Assembly: GCA_030452985.1 (NCBI GenBank)
Contig: JAKDLG010000004.1
Location: forward strand, 1 to 64,000
DNA: 64,000 bases
Direction of reading: 5' to 3'
Source of the DNA: Humibacillus sp.
Lineage (GTDB): Bacteria > Actinomycetota > Actinomycetes > Actinomycetales > Dermatophilaceae
Of this stretch, positions 54,487-62,331 are shown one piece after another (position 1 is the stretch's first letter; each line of letters opens with the position of its first letter). Below the pieces are notes generated by a model, which was not told the DNA's origin, searched no databases, and saw nothing but the letters and a program-made list of their open reading frames with translations. Position numbers and translations under genes: made by a program.

Positions 54487-54533
54487 TCGGATCACCCCGG
54501 AACGGAAGTATTCGACCATCGTGCACGAGTTGG

Positions 54534-55931
54534 CTACGCCTGCGTCCAGGTGGTGCCTGAGGTGTGGTCCTGGATGGCGATCCCAGCGCTAGCCAGTTCG
54601 TTCCGGATGCGGTCGGCGGTGGAGAAATCTCCTGCGTCCCGCGCATGAGAGCGATTCGCGAGTAGAACCTCGACGAGGGTAGAGATCGTGCTGCCATGAA
54701 CGTCGGCTCGCGGGGCGGTCGTGAAGCCGCCGGGCTCGATCCCTAACACTTCGGTCATCGCGAGCACCGATTCGTACGTAGACATGGCGGCAGCTGGATC
54801 GCCGTTATCCAGAGCGATGTTGCCCGCGCGCACGTGGTCGTGCAGGACTGCGAGCGCCGCTGGGACATTCAGGTCGTCGTCGAGCGCGGCCGCGAAGGCA
54901 ATGGGCGGCGTCGGGGCGTCGGATGCTGTGTTCGCGAGTCGTGTGCGTGCTCGGTGCTGGAACGTCGCGATTCTCGTGACTGCAGCCTCGGTGTGCGTGA
55001 GATCCTTCTCCTGATAGTCCAAGGCACTGCGGTAGTGCGCGCTGAGCAGGTAGTAACGCAGCGTCGCCGGGCCGACACGGCGGAGGAGTTCATCGGCATA
55101 CAGAGAGTTGTTCAGCGACTTGGCCATCTTCTGCCCGTCGATCGTGACGAGGCCGTTGTGTATCCAGTACTTGGCGAACTCGTCGCCTGCTGCGGTGGAC
55201 TGGGCAAGCTCGTTCTCATGGTGCGGGAATCGCAGGTCGAGGCCGCCTCCGTGGATGTCGAACGCACGTCCGAGGTAGTGCTGGGACATCGCTGAGCACT
55301 GTATGTGCCATCCCGGCCTGCCGGTTCCCCACGGTGAGCGCCAACGCGCGGATTCTGGGTCGCTGGGCTTGGCTCCCTTCCAAAGCGCGAAGTCGCGGGG
55401 ATCGATCTTTGCCCCGCCAGGCCCTTTATCAGGGTCCGCTACGGCGCCGGGGGTCTGCCTGGTGAGCTTGCCGTATGCCCGCCAGCTGCTGACATCGAAG
55501 TAGACGTCGCCGGAGCCGTCGCTGGCGACGTAGGCGTGTCCGCGGCGAAGGAGTCGTTCGATCAGGGTCAGTGCCTGCGGGATGTGACCGGAAGTTCGGG
55601 GCTCATGGGTTGGCGGGAGAACACCCAGCGCGGCGTACGAGCGCGCGAACTCCGTCTCGACACGGTAGGCGCGTGCCCACCATGGTTCAGTCTCGGTTGC
55701 CAGGTCCAGAACCTTGTCGTCGACGTCGGTGACGTTGCGAACGAGGGTGACCGCGTAGCCGCGGTGGGTGAGCCAGCGTCGCCAGAGATCGTAGACGAGG
55801 GCGCTACGAAGGTGCCCGATGTGAGGCGCGGACTGCACGGTTGGCCCGCACACATAGATTGAGACTCGTCCTGGGTTCAGCGGGACGAAGTTGCGTAGCT
55901 TCCGGACAGCACTGTCGTAGATGCGAAGCAT
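54534..55931 (-). CDS. cysS: Cysteinyl-tRNA synthetase (element-borne)
   Basis: Charges tRNA-Cys. The 465-residue product has YVCGPTVQSAPHIGHLRSAL, RNVTDVDDKVL, GRPGWHIQCSAMSQHYLGRAFDIHGGGLDLRFPHHENE (zinc Cys/His) and KMAKSLNNS in place of KMSKS. An anticodon-binding helical domain ends the protein. It is convergent with mshC and is the last gene of the DUF6510-reductase-molybdoenzyme run. A second cysS beside mshC suggests an oxidation-resistant back-up or extra draw on the cysteine pool. An AhpD- and Msr-rich context supports stress use. Confidence 0.92.
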   Translation of the reverse strand: MLRIYDSAVRKLRNFVPLNPGRVSIYVCGPTVQSAPHIGHLRSALVYDLWRRWLTHRGYAVTLVRNVTDVDDKVLDLATETEPWWARAYRVETEFARSYAALGVLPPTHEPRTSGHIPQALTLIERLLRRGHAYVASDGSGDVYFDVSSWRAYGKLTRQTPGAVADPDKGPGGAKIDPRDFALWKGAKPSDPESARWRSPWGTGRPGWHIQCSAMSQHYLGRAFDIHGGGLDLRFPHHENELAQSTAAGDEFAKYWIHNGLVTIDGQKMAKSLNNSLYADELLRRVGPATLRYYLLSAHYRSALDYQEKDLTHTEAAVTRIATFQHRARTRLANTASDAPTPPIAFAAALDDDLNVPAALAVLHDHVRAGNIALDNGDPAAAMSTYESVLAMTEVLGIEPGGFTTAPRADVHGSTISTLVEVLLANRSHARDAGDFSTADRIRNELASAGIAIQDHTSGTTWTQA

Positions 55932-55983
55932 CAGTCCGCAGCCCCCTGCCTGGTAGAAGCCGCGATCGCGGCGAGCGGACCAG

Positions 55984-56241
55984 TCATAGGTGGGGCACCC
56001 TGATGTAGTCCAGGCCCGAGAGGTTCACTAGCGTCTCTCGGAAACCGCGGACGATGACGCCCAGCACCGCCTGACAATGGCCGCACCGCATGACTGCACC
56101 CATGGCTGTGATGAAGACATGCGCGCAAGCGAGGTTGAAAGAGCTGCCGCAGCTCCGGCACCTACCGACCGTCACAGTGATCTCGATACCGAGAGTAGTC
56201 GCGAAGGCACCTGCGAGGGCGTTTCCGTCGACGTGCGTCAT
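55984..56241 (-). CDS. DUF6510 family zinc-ribbon protein
   Basis: 85-residue protein starting MTHVDGNALAGAF, with two CxxC pairs (GRCRSCG and MRCGHCQA) that form a zinc ribbon. DUF6510 genes usually sit beside flavin reductases and sulfite-oxidase-type molybdoenzymes, as here. The function is unknown; the pairing suggests an assembly or electron-transfer accessory. ATG 56241 overlaps the reductase stop. Confidence 0.85.
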   Translation of the reverse strand: MTHVDGNALAGAFATTLGIEITVTVGRCRSCGSSFNLACAHVFITAMGAVMRCGHCQAVLGVIVRGFRETLVNLSGLDYIRVPHL

Positions 56242-56969
56242 GGACTGCCTCCGAATCGTTCCGTACGAATCTGTGCGGGGTCGTGACCGAGTTCGACAAG
56301 CCAACCCGCGACGGCCTCGACGAACGGCGTTGGTCCGCAGACGAAGATGCGTGGCGACAACGATGCGGGAAAGGTCGACGCGGCGAGCGCCTCGCGCGTC
56401 AATCGTCTAGGTGGCCGGCCCGCTCCGGGCGCTGATTCGCGCGTGTGGACAATCTCGACGATGGTTCGTGAGAGTTCTGCCAGTTCGTCAGCGAAGAACT
56501 CATCGCGCGGACTGCGGACCGAGTACAGCAGCCGAAAGTCAGCGCCTTTCGGCTCACGTTCACGTGCTGAGGCCATTGAGAACAACGGCACAACCCCCGA
56601 TCCGCCTGCGATGAGCTGAACCGGTGACTGCTCGGGCTCAGCGGGGATCCAGACGAAGAAGCGTCCGAGCGGTCCTTGTACTTCGACTTCTTCACCTTCT
56701 GCGAGTTGGCGCACGAGAAAGGGCGACACCTCGCCCCCGGGCAGCTCCTGGATCACCAGTACAACCCGTGTCGACTCACCCGAGGACGCCAGCGAGTAAG
56801 ACCGGGACGCCTGGTACCCGTCCGGTGCCGTGAGCCGGATGTCGAGATGAGCTCCGGCGACGTTTCCAGGCCAGGTCGGAACATCCAGCTCAAGGCGGAT
56901 GGCCGCCTCGGTCTCAAACTGCCGACTGAGCACCCGCCCGAGGTGCCACCGGACTCGGCTAGGAGTCAT
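56238..56969 (-). CDS. Ferredoxin-reductase-type flavoprotein
   Basis: 243-residue FAD/NAD(P)H oxidoreductase. The FAD domain has RSYSLASSGE (RxYS-type) and GGEVSPFLVRQLAEGEEVEVQGPLGRFF. The NAD domain has LIAGGSGVVPLFSMASAR and the C-terminal FVCGPTPFVEAVAGWL. No 2Fe-2S domain is fused. It probably feeds electrons to, or from, the molybdoenzyme encoded next to it. ATG 56969 overlaps that gene's stop by one base; longer in-frame starts run through the neighbour. Confidence 0.88.
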   Translation of the reverse strand: MTPSRVRWHLGRVLSRQFETEAAIRLELDVPTWPGNVAGAHLDIRLTAPDGYQASRSYSLASSGESTRVVLVIQELPGGEVSPFLVRQLAEGEEVEVQGPLGRFFVWIPAEPEQSPVQLIAGGSGVVPLFSMASAREREPKGADFRLLYSVRSPRDEFFADELAELSRTIVEIVHTRESAPGAGRPPRRLTREALAASTFPASLSPRIFVCGPTPFVEAVAGWLVELGHDPAQIRTERFGGSP

Positions 56970-57562
56970 CACCAGTAGCGTTCCTCTCGCCATGGGTCGC
57001 CACGGAGGTGGTAGCCGTTCTGTTCCCAGAACCCCGGGTCGTCCGAGGGCATCATTTCCATTCCTCGAACCCACTTCGCGCTCTTCCAGAAGTAGAGGTG
57101 GGGCACGAGGAGCCGGGCCGGACCTCCGTGCTCGGGAGTAAGGGGTTCGCCCTCCGCCTCGGTGGCTAGCCATGCCTGCCCATCGAGGAGGTCTTCGAGT
57201 GGGAGGTTGGTGGTGTATCCGCCGTAGCTACGGACCATCACGTAGTCGTAACTGGTCTCGACATCCTCGAACAGCCGGTCCATGGGCACGCCACGCCAAG
57301 CCATGTCCAGTTTCGACCAGTGGGTGACGCAGTGGATATCGGTGACGACGTCTTCGACGCCTACCTCCTGAAGCTCACCCCAGTTCCACCGGTGCGTGAC
57401 CTCGTCTTCGGTCGTGATCGTGAAGCTCCATCGGCCCTCGTCGACATTGGGCGTGGGTCCCGTCGAGAGCACCGGCCAGTCGTAGACGTGGGTCTGCCCA
57501 GGAGGCAGTCGCGGGTCGCTGGAGCCATGCCGTCCTCCGAACCCGCCGTTGATCACTCCCAT
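56969..57562 (-). CDS. Sulfite-oxidase-fold molybdopterin oxidoreductase
   Basis: 197-residue protein with the oxidoreductase molybdopterin-binding domain. DIHCVTHWSKLDMAWRGVPM contains the molybdenum-ligand Cys, and YGGYTTNLPLEDLL and HGGPARLLVPHLYFWKSAKWVRGMEMM follow, as in YuiH/YedY-type proteins. It has no Tat signal, unlike MsrP, so it is probably cytoplasmic. In an operon with MsrA/B-region genes it could reduce oxidised sulfur compounds; the substrate is not known. Confidence 0.88.
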   Translation of the reverse strand: MGVINGGFGGRHGSSDPRLPPGQTHVYDWPVLSTGPTPNVDEGRWSFTITTEDEVTHRWNWGELQEVGVEDVVTDIHCVTHWSKLDMAWRGVPMDRLFEDVETSYDYVMVRSYGGYTTNLPLEDLLDGQAWLATEAEGEPLTPEHGGPARLLVPHLYFWKSAKWVRGMEMMPSDDPGFWEQNGYHLRGDPWREERYW

Positions 57563-57954
57563 GACTGCCCCTCCTGCGGGAACTCGCTACTGTGGCCTGC
57601 GCGAACGGTCGGCGTCGCTGACGAGGGAGCGATGCTGGGTAGGTGTTCCGGACGAACATCGCTCTTGACATGGCGTTCGACGACTTCGCGGACTGCGACG
57701 TCGTAACTCGTGAACACGTACCGCTTGCCCGACGCCTTGGCGATCCTGTGGTCGGGGTTTTCGCCCCATTCTTCAAGGCTCTGCAGGTCGTCGAACTCGA
57801 CGACCAGTGCCGACTCCCCGTCCTCAGCGGTGAACATCTTGTGCTCGATGTGGTTAGGACTCTGTTGGATGAGGATGTGCATCTGGTTGTAGAGCCGGTC
57901 GTGTTCGGCCCGCTGCTCGGGCGCGACGTAGCACCGGAAGACGGCGAGGGTCAT
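57553..57954 (-). CDS. ABM-fold (dimeric alpha-beta barrel) protein
   Basis: 133-residue protein with an antibiotic-biosynthesis-monooxygenase-like fold: MTLAVFRCYVAPEQRAEHDRLYNQMHILIQQSPNHIEHKMF, ALVVEFDDLQSLEEWGENPDHRIAK. A ~35-residue unstructured tail extends the usual ~100-residue domain. Such proteins act on quinones or act as stress dimers; the function here is unknown. ATG 57954 starts the fold; its 3' end overlaps the molybdoenzyme gene by ten bases. The 179-base gap upstream shows no clear promoter to me. Confidence 0.78.
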   Translation of the reverse strand: MTLAVFRCYVAPEQRAEHDRLYNQMHILIQQSPNHIEHKMFTAEDGESALVVEFDDLQSLEEWGENPDHRIAKASGKRYVFTSYDVAVREVVERHVKSDVRPEHLPSIAPSSATPTVRAGHSSEFPQEGQSWE

Positions 57955-58133
57955 TGTGAAACCTCCCGTTTCTTGGTGTCGATGGTCTTGAGCCACTGCC
58001 GGCAGTTCGTCGCCGGAGTGTCCTGGCAGAGAGCCGACCGAGCGGCGTGGCCACCGGCGCGTGATCCGCTGGACATAGGTGCCAGTCACCACGCCAGTGC
58101 CCTCGATACGGCGGCTGGATCGGCAGGACGCAG

Positions 58134-58985
58134 TCACGCTCTGACAGCCATGTACTCGTTGACGACGCCGCGGAGGTGTATCCGAGCGCGATGCAGAGCG
58201 TCGACGGCATCGACCTTGTCGAGGCGAAGCACGTAGGCCGCGTCCGCCAGTGATACGTCATCGATGTCGACGAGTTGTACCAACTGGCCGAGCGGATCGG
58301 CCAAACGTGCGACGGCGCCGTCCACCACTCGATACAGATCGGTGGTGAACACCTCGTCGTCCGGGCTCAGGGTATTGGTCTGGCCCCAGCGGTTCGGTGC
58401 GTCAATGTGGCGTCCAGCATCGGGTCCAATGTCGTAGAAGTCGGGGTAGAAGAACTCCGCAGTATCAGCGTCGGGATCCAGCTCGGCGGTCTGGTTCTCG
58501 GCTCTTGTTCGATAGTCGTCGAGGCTCCGTACCGTTGGCTCAGGCTCAGCGAATGCTCGATCGGCTAGGTCCCGGGCGAGCGCCAGAGGGTCCAACCCCC
58601 TTGGGCTTTCCTCGAATGCTGAGAGCAGAGTCTCTTGGACCAGGTCTTCCGCAACGTGTGGGGCGAGACTCCGGGCGAGTCCAAAGAGGAGGCGAGTGAT
58701 CTCACTGGGATCGCTGGGCCTCTCGGTCTCGCCGTCGACGATGTCGTGAAGTAGGAGCGAGACACTGTCGGGCAGATGGGGCAGATCATGCGGTTCGGCA
58801 TCAGCCACGAGATCAGTGACGGTCTCGACCTGGTGCGTGAACAGCCGGCAGTCCGGGCATGCGTAGAGATGCTGCTGGGCTACCTCGGCGTCGGCTTCAT
58901 CCAGAAGACCCATTCGGAACTGGGTGAGTTCCTCGGTGTACTCGGCGCATGACAGCTCGGTCGCGTTGACTGGTGCGTGGCTCAT
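58134..58985 (-). CDS. Zinc anti-sigma (ZAS)-sigma factor-like fusion protein
   Basis: 283-residue protein of unusual design. The N-terminus has C13 and H39-LYA-C43-PD-C46, the HxxxCxxC zinc anti-sigma motif. The C-to-H spacing of 26 matches that of RsrA (C11, H37, C41, C44). Sigma region 2-like helices follow (LARSLAPHVAEDLVQETLLSAFE, about 102-124), then an acidic linker and a region 4-like segment (LADPLGQLVQLVDIDDVSLADAAYVLRLDKVDAVDALHRARIHLRG, about 230-275). The -10-binding part of region 2 is poorly preserved. It may be a redox-switched sigma factor in one chain, or a degenerate regulator. It overlaps the AhpD gene. Confidence 0.72.
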   Translation of the reverse strand: MSHAPVNATELSCAEYTEELTQFRMGLLDEADAEVAQQHLYACPDCRLFTHQVETVTDLVADAEPHDLPHLPDSVSLLLHDIVDGETERPSDPSEITRLLFGLARSLAPHVAEDLVQETLLSAFEESPRGLDPLALARDLADRAFAEPEPTVRSLDDYRTRAENQTAELDPDADTAEFFYPDFYDIGPDAGRHIDAPNRWGQTNTLSPDDEVFTTDLYRVVDGAVARLADPLGQLVQLVDIDDVSLADAAYVLRLDKVDAVDALHRARIHLRGVVNEYMAVRA

Positions 58986-59494
58986 GGCGACTCCTTTGAC
59001 GCCAGGCTCGGAGTGGCACCCTGAGCCAGCTTCAGGCGGGTCCACACGTTCATGTTGATGACGACCGCGGCGATCTCTGCGACTTCGCGCTCCGTGAAGT
59101 GAAGCCGCAGTTCTTCGTGCAGGGCCGGAATCTCCTCGTGACGGAACGAGGTGAGACCTTCGCAGTAGGCGAGCGCGGCTCTCTGCCTGGGCGAGTACAT
59201 GGTGCTCTCACGCCACGACGCCAGGTGTGCGGCTTGTTCGGGCCGGATCCCGATCCTGGCCGCCACCTCGGCGTGGAGAATCAGGCAGTACGAGCAGGGG
59301 TTGAGCTGTGCGACGCGCAGACGGAGGAGCTGTAGCAGGACACGGTCTCCCGACAGCTCTGCGGCGTAGCCGAACTGCGTGGCCATGTCTTTGGCGAGTT
59401 CGTGGAACGGCGTGAGGTCTGGGTCGAAGCGAGTGTTCTCGAACCGGAGACTCCCGAGTACCGGCTTCGGGTTTTCGGTGCCGGGCTCAGACAT
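58982..59494 (-). CDS. AhpD/carboxymuconolactone decarboxylase family peroxidase-like protein
   Basis: 170-residue protein with the AhpD-type active site LNPCSYCLILHAEVAARIG (CxxC followed by His) and the helical core RQRAALAYCEGLTSF. AhpD-like proteins reduce peroxides with thiol partners or act as disulfide reductants. It starts inside the end of the GNAT gene and overlaps the ZAS-sigma gene by four bases. Such CMD proteins are often partners of ECF sigma factors, which fits this neighbour. Confidence 0.88.
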   Translation of the reverse strand: MSEPGTENPKPVLGSLRFENTRFDPDLTPFHELAKDMATQFGYAAELSGDRVLLQLLRLRVAQLNPCSYCLILHAEVAARIGIRPEQAAHLASWRESTMYSPRQRAALAYCEGLTSFRHEEIPALHEELRLHFTEREVAEIAAVVINMNVWTRLKLAQGATPSLASKESP

Positions 59495-59939
59495 CGCCCC
59501 GACCGTCCCGTCCAACGCCCGGAATGTCCACCATGGCGGCGTACTCGGGGTTGCGCTCGATGAAGGACCGGAACACGGGACACCTCACGGTCGCGCTCTT
59601 GCCCTCCGCGCGGATGCTGTCCAGCACCCTGCGGGTGAGTTCGGTCGCCAAGCCCTGTCCTCGGTAGTCCGGCAGGATCGAGGTCGCCAGCAGCGTCACT
59701 CTGCCGTTCTTCTCCGCGAACGGGACGGCTCCGAACTCGACACCATCCTTGATTGCGACGAAGGTGCTGGCCTGAGCATCCACCGCGATCGAGAACGACG
59801 AGCCGTTCTCGAGGTTCGTCGACCTGGCACCGGGCTCGTGATGCCGTTCGCCTGCGTCCGTGAAGGCGCCACCAGCCTGATTCTGGTCCTGTGAGTCCAC
59901 AGTTTCTGTCACCTGACCCAGGTCCTCGGGTTCGTTCAT
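59487..59939 (-). CDS. GNAT family acetyltransferase (YjdJ-like)
   Basis: 150-residue N-acetyltransferase-like protein. After a ~45-residue variable N-terminus it has [86 protein letters not shown]. That is the short acetyl-CoA-binding GNAT form with the RGQGLA loop. The substrate is unknown. It heads the minus-strand operon running to cysS and is divergent from msrB. Confidence 0.82.
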   Translation of the reverse strand: MNEPEDLGQVTETVDSQDQNQAGGAFTDAGERHHEPGARSTNLENGSSFSIAVDAQASTFVAIKDGVEFGAVPFAEKNGRVTLLATSILPDYRGQGLATELTRRVLDSIRAEGKSATVRCPVFRSFIERNPEYAAMVDIPGVGRDGRGDV

Positions 59940-60101
59940 GTCGCTTCCTCTCCGACCTCTGTCGCCGGAACTGCATCGCCGAAGAGTCTTGTTTCAGCCC
60001 TTGATAGCCTGGTTACATCGGTCTTGTCGGTCGTCGCGAGACCAGCCGCCCCGCCTCGGGGGCGACGCATCGTCTGGCCTCGACTCTACCGCAGGACATG
60101 T

Positions 60102-60127
60102 GGAATAGTTGGACCGCCGGGTCCGTT
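60102..60127 (+). promoter_or_regulatory. SigR-type promoter of msrBA
   Basis: GGAAT at 60102-60106, exactly 18 bases, then GTT at 60125-60127. This matches the GGAAT-N18-GTT consensus known for actinobacterial SigR-family disulfide-stress promoters. The transcription start would fall about 35 bases before the msrB GTG. Confidence 0.7.
60111..60124. promoter_or_regulatory. GGACC-N4-GGTCC operator in the msrBA promoter spacer
   Basis: GGACCGCCGGGTCC fills the gap between the -35 and -10 elements. The same half-site arrangement recurs upstream of trx at 62145 and 62287. A repressor bound here would block the promoter directly; the two TetR proteins nearby are candidates. Confidence 0.6.
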
Positions 60128-60173
60128 ACAGCATGTGATGGCGCGGCCGCGTCACCTGCTAGGAGGAGCCAAA

Positions 60174-60650
60174 GTGACCACCAACGACTACCGCAAGACC
60201 CCTGAGTCGCTCAGCCGCCTGAGCGACGAGCAGCATCGGGTGACGCAACAGGACGGCACAGAGCCGGCCTATCGGAACGAGTACTGGGACAACCACGAGC
60301 CTGGCATCTACGTCGACATCGTCTCGGGTCAGCCGCTGTTCTCGTCCACCGACAAGTACGACAGCGGCACGGGATGGCCGAGTTTCACGGCGCCCATCGC
60401 CGCCGACGCTGTCGCGACCAAGGCGGATCGGACGCACGGCATGATCCGCACAGAGGTGCGCTCGGCGGGCGCCGACAGTCATCTCGGGCACCTGTTCCAC
60501 GACGGACCCGCCGCCGGGGGCCAGAGGTACTGCATGAACTCGGCCGCGATGCGCTTCGTTCCTGCCTCCAAGCTCGTCGAGGAGGGCTACGGCCAATTCA
60601 GTGCACTGTTCGACACCGACCAGGACTCTACGAAGGGAGCCACCGCATGA
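60174..60650 (+). CDS. msrB: Peptide methionine-(R)-S-oxide reductase
   Basis: Repairs R-methionine sulfoxide in proteins. The 158-residue product has the MsrB fold with [35 protein letters not shown] and the catalytic Cys in [13 protein letters not shown]. The two CxxC zinc pairs of many MsrBs are absent, so this is the zinc-free type. GTG 60174 follows AGGAGGAG. The stop overlaps msrA (ATGA). Confidence 0.95.
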   Translation: MTTNDYRKTPESLSRLSDEQHRVTQQDGTEPAYRNEYWDNHEPGIYVDIVSGQPLFSSTDKYDSGTGWPSFTAPIAADAVATKADRTHGMIRTEVRSAGADSHLGHLFHDGPAAGGQRYCMNSAAMRFVPASKLVEEGYGQFSALFDTDQDSTKGATA

Positions 60651-61207
60651 CCAGCGGGACCAACGACAGCGGGGAGATCACGCAAGTCTCGGGAGCGGAG
60701 ACAGCCGTTCTGGCGGGCGGGTGCTTCTGGGGCATGCAGGACCTGATCCGCCGCCGGCCCGGCGTCCTCGAAACCCGCGTCGGGTACACGGGCGGGCAGA
60801 ACGAACACCCGACCTACCGCGACCACCCAGGCCATGCGGAGGCGATCGAGGTCGTCTTCGACCCTTCGAGGACGAGCTATCGCGACATCCTGGCGCTGTT
60901 CTTCCAGATCCATGATCCCTCGACGTTGAATCGTCAGGGGAACGACCGGGGCACGAGTTACCGGTCCGCGATCTTCCCGGTCACGCCGGAGCAGGAGCGG
61001 ATCGCCCACGACACGATCGCGGATGTCAACGCGTCGGGTCTGTGGCCGGGCAAGGCAGCCACCAGTATCGAGCCTGTCGGTCCGTTCTGGGAGGCGGAGC
61101 CCGAGCACCAGGACTACCTGGAGAAGTATCCGAACGGCTACACCTGCCACTTCCCCCGCGACGGCTGGGTGCTGCCTGAGCGGCGTTCGCCCAGCGTGGC
61201 GACGTAG
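60647..61207 (+). CDS. msrA: Peptide methionine-(S)-S-oxide reductase
   Basis: Repairs S-methionine sulfoxide. The 186-residue product has the catalytic [42 protein letters not shown] and [22 protein letters not shown] Cys may act in recycling. It overlaps msrB by four bases so both isomers are reduced by one transcript. Thioredoxin or mycothiol systems encoded nearby could regenerate it. Confidence 0.96.
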   Translation: MTSGTNDSGEITQVSGAETAVLAGGCFWGMQDLIRRRPGVLETRVGYTGGQNEHPTYRDHPGHAEAIEVVFDPSRTSYRDILALFFQIHDPSTLNRQGNDRGTSYRSAIFPVTPEQERIAHDTIADVNASGLWPGKAATSIEPVGPFWEAEPEHQDYLEKYPNGYTCHFPRDGWVLPERRSPSVAT

Positions 61208-61440
61208 CAAGGTTCTGCGGTTGGGCCCGGGCATCTGGGGTCGAGATCCACCTCTCCACTCCCGACGGGCCGCGACGGGAGTCGCCTGGGCAGCCTGGCC
61301 CAACCGTGAGAAGCCCTGGTCCTTGACGTACGGCATGAGGCTCTCGTCGACTGCTCGCGAGGGTGGTCCACATGGATGGTCGTTGGCATCTGAGTGCCGG
61401 CGAGAGCGCCCGACCAATCCGAGACGATTAGCCCTGGGGC

Positions 61441-62082
61441 ATGACCGACAGCGCCAGCGGCCCCCGTCCGCGCCGCTTGACGGCTCGCGGCGCCGCAACG
61501 AAGGCACGGATTATCGAGGCGGCCGATCAGTTGATGTACGAGCGCGGCGTTGCCTCGACGACTCTGGCGGACGTCCGTGCGTCGAGTGGGACGTCGAAGT
61601 CGCAGCTCTATCAGCACTTCGCCGAGAAGGACGCACTGGTGAAGGAAGTCATTGAGGCACGCGCGGAGGCTCTGCTGTCGCAGCAACGTCGTCGCCTTAC
61701 GAGGGTCGAGTCGCTGCGCGGACTCGAACTCTGGCGCGATGAGCTAGTTGAGCGCAATGGTCTCCGGAACGGCGCCTTTGGGTGCCCACTCGGAGCGCTG
61801 GCGAATGAGATCGCTGATCATGACGAAGACACACGAAAGGTCATTGCTGCTCATTTTGACGTCTGGCTCCAACTCTTGACCGACGCGATTGAAGAGTTGA
61901 AGAAGCGCGGCGTGCTAACCGCGAGCGCCGATGCGCACGCGTTGGCTACCGGGCTGCTGGCTGCTCTGCAGGGAGGGTATCTACTCGCCAAGACGGCCCG
62001 AGACGTCCGTCCCATGCGGGTGGTCCTCGACATGGCCATCGCACAGGTGCGTGCGTACTCGACGGAGAGTGGCTCTGTGTGA
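61441..62082 (+). CDS. TetR family regulator 2 (LmrA/YxaF type)
   Basis: 213-residue repressor with HTH KARIIEAADQLMYERGVASTTLADVRASSGTSKSQLYQHFAEKDALVKEVI and a C-terminal domain with GCPLGALANEIAD and LATGLLAALQGGYLLAKTARDVRPMRVVLDMAIAQV. It closely mirrors TetR 1 at 52132 along its whole length, including the conserved Cys. It lies between msrA and trx, each of which has a GGACC-N4-GGTCC site, so it is the best candidate repressor of both. Confidence 0.88.
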   Translation: MTDSASGPRPRRLTARGAATKARIIEAADQLMYERGVASTTLADVRASSGTSKSQLYQHFAEKDALVKEVIEARAEALLSQQRRRLTRVESLRGLELWRDELVERNGLRNGAFGCPLGALANEIADHDEDTRKVIAAHFDVWLQLLTDAIEELKKRGVLTASADAHALATGLLAALQGGYLLAKTARDVRPMRVVLDMAIAQVRAYSTESGSV

Positions 62083-62144
62083 CTGTGCCGCGGCTCGCTC
62101 GGCTGCTGTGAGCCTGAGCCTCGTCCGGGGTCGGTAGATTTTCT

Positions 62145-62158
62145 GGACTCTCAGGTCC
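62145..62158. promoter_or_regulatory. GGACT-N4-GGTCC site downstream of tetR2
   Basis: GGACTCTCAGGTCC matches the GGACC-N4-GGTCC palindrome at all but one arm base. It lies 62 bases after tetR2, just upstream of a TTCACG-N18-TACTGT promoter-like pair (62170-62199) that could drive trx. Confidence 0.5.
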
Positions 62159-62284
62159 TAGAATCGTTCACGACCCTACGCGCGGGGACGTACTGTATTG
62201 TCTCCGCTTGCCCCATGAAGCCAGCCATAGCTACTGCGGGAGTCATGCAGGTTGCGCAGCTCGGAGCGAGCAACCATCATATGG

Positions 62285-62302
62285 ATGGACCCTTGGGTCC
62301 AT
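62285..62302. promoter_or_regulatory. Perfect 18-bp palindrome upstream of trx
   Basis: ATGGACCCTTGGGTCCAT is a perfect dyad containing the GGACC-N4-GGTCC core also found in the msrBA promoter. It sits 30 bases before the thioredoxin start, where a TetR-type repressor would act. Confidence 0.65.
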
Positions 62303-62331
62303 TTAGGAGTCGCCGAGCGATTGGACGGAAG

